Source of the DNA: Methylophaga sp.
Lineage (GTDB): Bacteria > Pseudomonadota > Gammaproteobacteria > Nitrosococcales > Methylophagaceae
Length of the DNA stretch: 6,473 nucleotides
Direction: 5' to 3'
Assembly: GCA_013139345.1 (NCBI GenBank)
Contig: WTAY01000147.1
Coordinates: 1 to 6,473, forward strand
The notes below the pieces were generated by a model, which did no database searches, was not told the origin of the DNA, and saw nothing but the letters and a program-made list of their open reading frames with translations. Within the stretch, counting starts at the first letter, position 1. Each line of letters opens with the position of its first letter. Positions 1-5,309 of the stretch are shown piece after piece. Made by a program: the position numbers and the translations under genes.

Positions 1-659
1 TTGCTTTAGCATCAATGGGTATTTATATTTTTAATGCTGATTTTTTATATGAACAGTTGATTAAAGATGCCGATACTCCGGGGTCAACGAATGACTTTGG
101 TCACGATATAATTCCATCATTAATTGACAATTATAAGGTTGTTGCCTTCCCATACAAAGATGTACAAGGTAATGATCCTGGTTACTGGCGCGATGTGGGT
201 ACAATTGATGCTTTCTGGTCAGCTAATCTTGAGTTAATTGGCATTACACCTGAATTAAACCTTTATGATGATGACTGGCCAATTTGGACTCATCAAGCAC
301 AATTACCACCGGCAAAATTTGTATTTGATGATGATGACCGTCGAGGTACTGCCGTTGATTCGATGATTTCAGGTGGTTGTATCGTATCGGGATCAACAGT
401 GAGACACTCAGTACTATTTTCTAAAGTACAAGTACATAGTTATTCTCTTATTGAAGATTGTGTTGTCTTGCCAGATGTCACTATTGGACGAAATTGTCGT
501 CTTAAGAAGGTAGTATTAGATAAGGGCTGCCATGTGCCGGAAGGTACTGTGATTGGTGAAGATCCAGTTGCAGATGCAGAAAAATATGAAATATCGCCTG
601 AGGGCGTTGTATTAGTTACACCAGAAATGTTAGGACAAAATTACCGATATGTCAGATAG
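1..659 (+). CDS. glgC: Glucose-1-phosphate adenylyltransferase (ADP-glucose pyrophosphorylase), C-terminal half, 5'-truncated by window
   Basis: GlgC makes ADP-glucose from glucose-1-phosphate and ATP, the committed step of bacterial glycogen synthesis in the cytosol. The frame is open from base 3, so 218 residues are visible of a family protein of about 420-430. The ATG at base 15 is internal: it is the Met of the conserved ASMGIYIF segment found mid-protein in E. coli GlgC, and the preceding codons already match (ALAS). Visible parts are the end of the nucleotidyltransferase domain with YWRDVGTIDAFW (visible residues about 61-72), a linker with LPPAKFVFD, and the C-terminal left-handed beta-helix (SGGCIVSGS, SVLFSKVQV, IGRNCRLKK, PEGTVIGED). 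The ending EGVVLVTPEML also matches the family. An Asp-rich patch (FDDDDRR, visible residues 107-114) sits in the linker. The N-terminal catalytic and allosteric residues are outside the window. The 3' end overlaps the next gene by 11 bases. Identification is secure; allosteric behaviour cannot be judged. Confidence 0.96.
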   Translation, partial: ALASMGIYIFNADFLYEQLIKDADTPGSTNDFGHDIIPSLIDNYKVVAFPYKDVQGNDPGYWRDVGTIDAFWSANLELIGITPELNLYDDDWPIWTHQAQLPPAKFVFDDDDRRGTAVDSMISGGCIVSGSTVRHSVLFSKVQVHSYSLIEDCVVLPDVTIGRNCRLKKVVLDKGCHVPEGTVIGEDPVADAEKYEISPEGVVLVTPEMLGQNYRYVR

Positions 660-2331
660 GTTAAAAGTTGTTTTATGCTGGCACATGCACCAGCCACAGT
701 ATAGTGAACCAATGGGGGGGATGTACCAGTTACCTTGGACGTATCTACATGCAATAAAAGATTATGTTGATATGGCATGGCACTTAGAAAATGTTCCCGG
801 TGCCAAGGCTGTTGTTAATTTTGCGCCAACGTTAATAGAGCAAATCGCTGATTATGATGAGCAGCTTAATTCTCGTTTTAAGGGAACAGGTCGATTAAAA
901 GATCCACTATTAATGGCTCTAGATTCTCCAGTCCAACCTGCTTCGATAGAAGGACGTAAAAAACTTATTAGTGACTGTCTACGTGCTAATGATGAGAAGC
1001 TTATTGCACCTTTTCCACCTTTTGCCAAACTGGCAGGCATGGCAAGAGAGTTCTTAGAAGATATAGACCAACTTCATTACATTAATGACCAGTTTATGGT
1101 TGATATGGTGGTGTGGTATCACCTTGCATGGATGGGGGAATCAGTTAGACGTTCTGATGTGCGTGTTCAAGCATTGATGAAAAAAGGATCGTTATTTACA
1201 TTTCATGACCGTCGTCAATTAATGTTGGTAATTGGTGAGCTATTAAATGACCTAATTCCTCGTTACCGTCGATTAGCAGAGACAGGGCGAGTAGAACTTT
1301 CTGTGACACCATATGCTCATCCAATTATTCCTTTAATGTTAGATATCAATAGTACATTAGAAGCAATGCCCGATGCACCACTACCTGAAATTACGAATTA
1401 TCCCGGTGGTGAAGAGCGAGCACATTGGCATATGGAAGAAGGTTTACGTGTTTTTGAATCTTACTTTGGCTTTAGACCTAAAGGCTGTTGGCCTTCTGAA
1501 GGTGCTGTGTCAGAAGATACGTTAAGTCTTATTTATCGCCACGGCTTTACATGGGCTGCAACAGGTGAAAATGTACTTCGTAACAGCTTTAATCTGTCTG
1601 ATATGCCTGAGGCGAGTGTACATAAACCCTATAAGTTGGCAGGTGATTCACCAGCGTGCTTCTTCCGAGATGATGGTTTATCAGACTTAATTGGCTTTAC
1701 CTACACCAAATGGGGTGCAGATGATGCTGTTGATGATTTTATCAATCATTTACTGACAATTAAATCAAATACGGAAGGCGATAAGGATCGCGTGTTATCG
1801 GTTATTTTGGATGGTGAAAATGCATGGGAATATTACTCTTACAATGGGTATTACTTCCTGCAAGCATTGTATACACGACTCGCAGAACACCCTGAAATTG
1901 AAATTACTACTTTCTCTGAAAGTTTGGAAAGTGGCGTGACACCAGCAGAATTACCCAACCTAGTTGCAGGTAGTTGGGTGTACGGTTCCTTCTCAACATG
2001 GATCGGTGATCCTGATAAAAACCGAGGTTGGGACTTATTAAGCCAAGCTAAACACGTGTTTGATAAAGTGATATCTGAAAGAAAATTTGATGCTGATACA
2101 GAGCAGGCATTAAAGAGACAATTGGCAATATGTGAAGGGTCTGACTGGTTCTGGTGGTTTGGCGACTATAACTCTGCAGACAGTGTGAGTGATTTTGAAC
2201 GATTGTTCCGTTTGCACTTATCCAATTTATACCAAATGCTTGGCGAAGAAGTTCCACAAAACCTATCTGAGACCGTGTCTCAAGGTGGTGGCGGAATTGA
2301 GCAAGGCGGAACGATGCGTCGAGGCGGCTAA
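649..2331 (+). CDS. Glycoside hydrolase family 57 protein (alpha-amylase / glucanotransferase-like, COG1449 type)
   Basis: A 560-residue cytosolic protein (no signal peptide) of GH57, a retaining family that includes alpha-amylases, 4-alpha-glucanotransferases, amylopullulanases and branching enzymes. The conserved GH57 regions appear in order: HMHQPQY (12-18), AHPIIPL (223-229), GCWPSEGAVS (279-288) with Glu284 the probable nucleophile, ILDGENAWEYY (386-396) with Asp388 the probable acid/base, and GSWVYGSFSTWIG (441-453). A distal EGSDWFWWFGD (496-506) is typical of the large COG1449-type members. The C-terminus is Gly-rich (about 546-560). The ATG lies inside the end of glgC in another frame; AGGA at 632-635, 13 bases upstream, is a weak, distant ribosome site, so translational coupling to glgC is likely. 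A run of seven G occurs at 714-720. malQ starts 3 bases after the stop. Family assignment is firm. Whether it hydrolyses, transfers or branches glucan cannot be read from sequence; context points to glycogen metabolism. Confidence 0.9.
   Translation: MSDRLKVVLCWHMHQPQYSEPMGGMYQLPWTYLHAIKDYVDMAWHLENVPGAKAVVNFAPTLIEQIADYDEQLNSRFKGTGRLKDPLLMALDSPVQPASIEGRKKLISDCLRANDEKLIAPFPPFAKLAGMAREFLEDIDQLHYINDQFMVDMVVWYHLAWMGESVRRSDVRVQALMKKGSLFTFHDRRQLMLVIGELLNDLIPRYRRLAETGRVELSVTPYAHPIIPLMLDINSTLEAMPDAPLPEITNYPGGEERAHWHMEEGLRVFESYFGFRPKGCWPSEGAVSEDTLSLIYRHGFTWAATGENVLRNSFNLSDMPEASVHKPYKLAGDSPACFFRDDGLSDLIGFTYTKWGADDAVDDFINHLLTIKSNTEGDKDRVLSVILDGENAWEYYSYNGYYFLQALYTRLAEHPEIEITTFSESLESGVTPAELPNLVAGSWVYGSFSTWIGDPDKNRGWDLLSQAKHVFDKVISERKFDADTEQALKRQLAICEGSDWFWWFGDYNSADSVSDFERLFRLHLSNLYQMLGEEVPQNLSETVSQGGGGIEQGGTMRRGG
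2321..2324 (+). promoter_or_regulatory. Probable ribosome binding site for malQ (GAGG)
   Basis: GAGG lies 10 bases upstream of the malQ ATG, inside the last codons of the GH57 gene. It supports the ATG at 2335 and close translational linkage of the two genes. Confidence 0.5.
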
Positions 2332-2334
2332 TCT

Positions 2335-3783
2335 ATGAAGCAGGCAGGGGTTTTTCAACAGAGAAGAGCGGGCGTTTTATTGCATATAACGAGTCTTCCT
2401 TCAGGAACGTTGGGTGAAGATGCGTATCGTTTTGTAGATTTTTTACAAGCATCAAATGTGTCAGTTTGGCAAATGTTACCATTGGGGCCTACCCATAGTG
2501 ATGGTTCACCCTATCAATGTCTTTCCGCACATGCTGCAAATGCAGAACTGATTTGCTTAGACTCTGTTAAGCAACAAGCATGGGCTGATGCTGACACATT
2601 AATTGGTGATAGTTTTTTAATTACCTTGGTACATGCTTACCGTCAGTTTGGTGAGCGGGCAACGAAGTTTGAGAAATCAGAATTTACTCATTTTTGTCAG
2701 CAACAAGCTTACTGGCTTGATGATTATGTTATGTACCGTGAAATTCGTCATTTGAACCACACTACAGCATGGTTTCACTGGCCAGAAGCATTACGTGATA
2801 AAGATCCTGAGGCAATACAAAAGATACGCGATGATCGTGCAGAAGCGATAGACATTCGCCGCTTTGGACAATTTCTTTTCTTCCAGCAATGGCATGCACT
2901 AAAAGAATATGCCAATGAACGGGGTGTTTTATTATTTGGTGATATGCCAATTTTTGTCGCACATGACAGTGCCGATGTTTGGGCTAATCCTGAATTATTT
3001 ACACTAGATAAAGAAGGTGAAGCTGAGAAAGTTGCCGGTGTACCACCTGATTACTTTTCTGAAACAGGTCAACGCTGGGGAAACCCACTGTACCGTTGGG
3101 ATAAACATAGTGATGAAAATTTCCTATGGTGGAAAAAGCGAGTAGAAACACAACTAGAACTGTTTGATCTTATTCGTATTGATCACTTTCGTGGTTTTGA
3201 AGCGTGTTGGGAAATCCCTGCAAGTTGTGAAACGGCAATGGATGGTGAATGGGTAAAAGCACCAGGTGATCAATTATTTGAACAATTAACAAAGGCTTTT
3301 GGTGAACTGCCATTAGTGGCTGAAGATTTAGGTATCATAACGGATGAGGTGACGGCATTACGTGAAAAATATGCCATGCCAGGAATGAAAATTCTACAGT
3401 TTGCTTTTGGTGATGATGCAAGTAACCCTTATTTACCTCACCAACATACGCAAGATAGTGTTAGTTATACGGGAACGCATGACAATAATACAACGGTAGG
3501 TTGGTTTGAAGAGTTAGATGATGAGACTAAAGCGCGAGTCTATGAATATCTAGGTGGCTCACAAGAGACAATACCTTGGTTGCTGATTAGAGCATCACTC
3601 GCATCTGTTTCACAATTATCTGTTTTGCCTATGCAAGACATTTTGGCGCTTGATGGTGAACATCGAATGAATGTTCCGGGAACGACAGAAGGTAACTGGA
3701 GCTGGAAGTTTGATTGGAATATGGTTGATGAAACCTGTTCTATCAGATTGAAAAATTTAAATGAATTGTATGGACGTAGCTAG
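2335..3783 (+). CDS. malQ: 4-alpha-glucanotransferase (amylomaltase, GH77)
   Basis: MalQ transfers alpha-1,4-glucan segments between maltodextrins and releases glucose, a disproportionation step in cytosolic glycogen and maltodextrin turnover. The 482-residue protein has the GH77 pattern throughout: RRAGVLLHITSLPSG (10-24), PLGPTHSDGSPYQ (49-61), GDMPIFVAHDSADVWANPELF (202-222), VAGVPPDYFSETGQRWGNPLY (233-253), and a C-terminal MNVPGTTEGNWSW (445-457). Catalytic residues by family analogy are Asp283 in LIRIDHFRG (nucleophile), Glu330 in PLVAEDLG (acid/base) and Asp383 in YTGTHDNNTT (transition-state stabiliser). Length fits the short bacterial/plant D-enzyme type rather than the roughly 690-residue E. 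coli MalQ, which has an N-terminal extension. The segment SAHAANAEL (64-72) departs from the more usual S-x-F-A-G-N-P pattern but keeps the Asn. The start is 3 bases after the GH57 stop, with GAGG at 2321-2324 as ribosome site. All catalytic residues are present, so it should be active. Confidence 0.95.
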   Translation: MKQAGVFQQRRAGVLLHITSLPSGTLGEDAYRFVDFLQASNVSVWQMLPLGPTHSDGSPYQCLSAHAANAELICLDSVKQQAWADADTLIGDSFLITLVHAYRQFGERATKFEKSEFTHFCQQQAYWLDDYVMYREIRHLNHTTAWFHWPEALRDKDPEAIQKIRDDRAEAIDIRRFGQFLFFQQWHALKEYANERGVLLFGDMPIFVAHDSADVWANPELFTLDKEGEAEKVAGVPPDYFSETGQRWGNPLYRWDKHSDENFLWWKKRVETQLELFDLIRIDHFRGFEACWEIPASCETAMDGEWVKAPGDQLFEQLTKAFGELPLVAEDLGIITDEVTALREKYAMPGMKILQFAFGDDASNPYLPHQHTQDSVSYTGTHDNNTTVGWFEELDDETKARVYEYLGGSQETIPWLLIRASLASVSQLSVLPMQDILALDGEHRMNVPGTTEGNWSWKFDWNMVDETCSIRLKNLNELYGRS

Positions 3784-3785
3784 GA
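3782..3785 (+). promoter_or_regulatory. Probable ribosome binding site for gcvH (AGGA), overlapping the malQ stop codon
   Basis: AGGA starts within the malQ TAG stop and sits 10 bases before the gcvH ATG. It supports that start and suggests gcvH is translated from the malQ-containing transcript, since the 12-base gap leaves no room for a separate promoter outside malQ. Confidence 0.5.
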
Positions 3786-3795
3786 ATAGACCCTT

Positions 3796-4182
3796 ATGAG
3801 TAGTAACCCTTCTTCTTTAAAATATGCTGATACTCATGAATGGGTAAGACTTGAAGACTCTGGTGAGATAACCGTTGGAATCACCGACCACGCACAAGAT
3901 TTATTAGGCGATTTAGTATTTGCTGAACTACCAGAAGTAGGCCAGCGCTTTACTGCTAAGGAAGAGTGTATGTTGCTTGAATCAGTAAAAGCCGCTTCAG
4001 ATATTTATATGCCAGTGAGTGGCGAAATCTCTGCTGTAAATACAAGGCTAGAAGATGAACCTGAAATTATCAATGAAGATTCATTTGGTGAAGGTTGGTT
4101 ATTTAAAATTCAAGCAGATAATAGTGCTGATATTGAAGGCTTATTGTCAGCAGAAGGCTATGAAAGCTCGTTAGACGAGTAA
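3796..4182 (+). CDS. gcvH: Glycine cleavage system H protein (lipoyl carrier)
   Basis: GcvH carries the aminomethyl intermediate on a lipoyl-lysine arm between the P, T and L proteins of the glycine cleavage system in the cytosol. In many bacteria it is also a substrate or relay for lipoate attachment. At 128 residues it is full length (E. coli GcvH is 129) and aligns end to end by eye: LKYADTHEWVR (8-18), VGITDHAQDLLGDLVFAELPEVG (27-49), the lipoylation site ESVKAASDIY (62-71) with Lys65 encoded at 3988-3990, PVSGEISAVN (73-82) and GWLFKI (about 100-105). It starts 12 bases after malQ and is co-directional with the glycogen genes. No gcvT, gcvP, lipA or lipB is visible, so this is a solo gcvH here; partners may be elsewhere. 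Its stop is 3 bases from the convergent anmK stop. A paralogue specialised for lipoate transfer is possible but not shown by sequence. Confidence 0.96.
   Translation: MSSNPSSLKYADTHEWVRLEDSGEITVGITDHAQDLLGDLVFAELPEVGQRFTAKEECMLLESVKAASDIYMPVSGEISAVNTRLEDEPEIINEDSFGEGWLFKIQADNSADIEGLLSAEGYESSLDE
4167..4179. other. Short inverted repeat at the convergent gcvH/anmK junction
   Basis: A perfect 5-bp stem (CTCGT/ACGAG) with a 3-base loop spans the last codons of gcvH and ends one base before its stop codon. It lies just after the anmK stop on the - strand. It lacks a proper U-tract on either strand (the - strand has only CTTTC after it), so it is at best a weak terminator or pause element. It could equally be chance. 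Confidence 0.2.
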
Positions 4183-4185
4183 GGT

Positions 4186-5298
4186 TCAAATAGGATAAAT
4201 GGCACCCAAGATAACTGGGTGTGTCGCACCTGTCACAGAAGGTAAGTTTCCTGCTTGTTTGTTCATGGTTCTATAAGCTAGCCATGCAAATGCACAGGCT
4301 TCTACCCAATCAGGATGTAAGCCGATTACTTCGGTTGTAGAGACCTGATTCCCTCCAAGAAAATCTTGTAGACGTGTTAATAAATAATCATTATGAGCGC
4401 CACCACCACAGATAAATACGCGGTAGTTAGAGCTTGCATATGCTTGGATTTCATCTGAAATTGTTCGTGCAGTGAGTTCAACTAACGTTGTTTGCACATC
4501 AACAGGATTAATAGTGTGTTTATATGGATTTGTTACTTTTTCAAACCATTTAGAATTGAATAATTCTCGGCCAGTACTTTTAGGTATCGTTTGTTCAAAG
4601 TAGGGTTCGTCAAGTAATAGAGATAAATATTCATCATTACATTGTCCTGATGCTGCCCATTGTCCACCACGGTCATAAGGTTCTTTTAATTGTGATTGAG
4701 TCCAATGATCGAGCAATACATTACCAGGTCCAGTATCAAAACCAATCACCGGCATATCCGACGAAAAAGGAATAATGGTTAGATTACTTATACCACCAAT
4801 ATTAACGATAACTCTATCTTCATCTGAAGAACTAAATAAAGCCTGATGAAAAGCAGGAACTAGAGGCGCACCTTGGCCTCCTGCGGCAATATCTCGCTGA
4901 CGAAAGTCGGCTATAGTTGTGATCCCTGTAACTTCGGCAATTACATTGGCATTACCAATTTGTTGACTGAATGGATAGCTACCATTGGGGGAGTGAAAAG
5001 TAGTTTGGCCATGAGAACCTATCGCAATGATATCGTCTGAACACAATTGGTGTTGAATTAGGAATTGATTGATTAATTGGCCAATGAGTTGCCCTAGGGC
5101 AATATCAATAGCTCCCAGATTTTCTAGACTGGTTTCTTGATGGGTTATTAATTGCAGTAACTTGGCATGTAACTCTGTGGGAATAGGGAATGTCTGTGCG
5201 GCAATAAAGTCAAATTCGCCAGAGTCTGAAAAATCCGCAATAGCTATATCAATTCCATCAAGACTTGTACCGGACATTACACCTATGTAATAACTCAT
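4186..5298 (-). CDS. anmK: Anhydro-N-acetylmuramic acid kinase
   Basis: AnmK opens the 1,6-anhydro ring of anhydro-MurNAc and phosphorylates it with ATP to give MurNAc-6-phosphate, returning murein sugar to metabolism in the cytosol. The 370 residues match the usual length (E. coli about 369). Motifs run in family order: IGVMSGTSLDGID (5-17, ATP-binding N-terminal loop), IGSHGQTTFH (93-102), ADFRQRDIAAGGQGAPLVPAFH (130-151), VNIGGISN (165-172), GFDTGPGN (186-193) with Asp188 corresponding to the catalytic Asp182 of the P. aeruginosa enzyme, KSTGRELFN (240-248), CGGGAHN (297-303) and EACAFAWLA (333-341). The ATG at 5298 places MSYYIGVMSGTS exactly where family members begin. No good Shine-Dalgarno lies in the 11-base gap after the upstream peptidase gene, so its translation may depend on coupling. 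It pairs functionally with that murein hydrolase. All key residues are present. Confidence 0.96.
   Translation of the reverse strand: MSYYIGVMSGTSLDGIDIAIADFSDSGEFDFIAAQTFPIPTELHAKLLQLITHQETSLENLGAIDIALGQLIGQLINQFLIQHQLCSDDIIAIGSHGQTTFHSPNGSYPFSQQIGNANVIAEVTGITTIADFRQRDIAAGGQGAPLVPAFHQALFSSSDEDRVIVNIGGISNLTIIPFSSDMPVIGFDTGPGNVLLDHWTQSQLKEPYDRGGQWAASGQCNDEYLSLLLDEPYFEQTIPKSTGRELFNSKWFEKVTNPYKHTINPVDVQTTLVELTARTISDEIQAYASSNYRVFICGGGAHNDYLLTRLQDFLGGNQVSTTEVIGLHPDWVEACAFAWLAYRTMNKQAGNLPSVTGATHPVILGAIYPI
4203..4221. other. Second inverted repeat inside the 3' end of anmK
   Basis: A perfect 6-bp stem (CACCCA/TGGGTG) with a 7-base loop lies about 20 bases downstream of the gcvH stop, within the last codons of anmK. 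There is no T-run after it on the + strand, so an intrinsic terminator for the glycogen/gcvH transcript is possible only in a weak form. It also falls in coding sequence, where short palindromes arise by chance. Confidence 0.2.
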
Positions 5299-5309
5299 TT
5301 TATGGGGCT

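Noticed and set aside
15..17. ATG as the start of a short glgC-like gene
   Set aside because: The frame is open upstream to base 3 and the Met is the internal residue of the conserved ASMGIYIF segment. The gene is cut by the window, not a truncated paralogue.
265..340. GAT-rich repeats (two Asp-codon runs) in glgC as a possible microsatellite
   Set aside because: They are only two or three consecutive GAT codons each, encode Asp residues at plausible linker positions, and do not form an extended tandem repeat.
852..1040. Minus-strand open frame of 62 codons inside the GH57 gene
   Set aside because: It lies fully opposite a well-supported GH57 coding region, has no recognisable motif and is rich in Ser/Arg as expected for an antisense shadow.
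2048..2257. Minus-strand open frame of 69 codons near the end of the GH57 gene
   Set aside because: It is antisense to the conserved GSDWFWWFGD region and resembles no family I recognise. It is a shadow frame.
2524..2553. Possible loss of function in malQ from the unusual SAHAANAEL segment
   Set aside because: The Asn and the preceding SPYQ are kept and all three catalytic carboxylates are present, so this looks like lineage variation rather than decay.
2762..2962. Minus-strand open frame of 66 codons inside malQ
   Set aside because: It is antisense to conserved GH77 sequence and has no supporting ribosome site or motif.
4203..4221. Intrinsic terminator for the glycogen/gcvH transcript
   Set aside because: The 6-bp stem is not followed by a T-run on the + strand and lies in anmK coding sequence, so it is listed only as a low-confidence inverted repeat.
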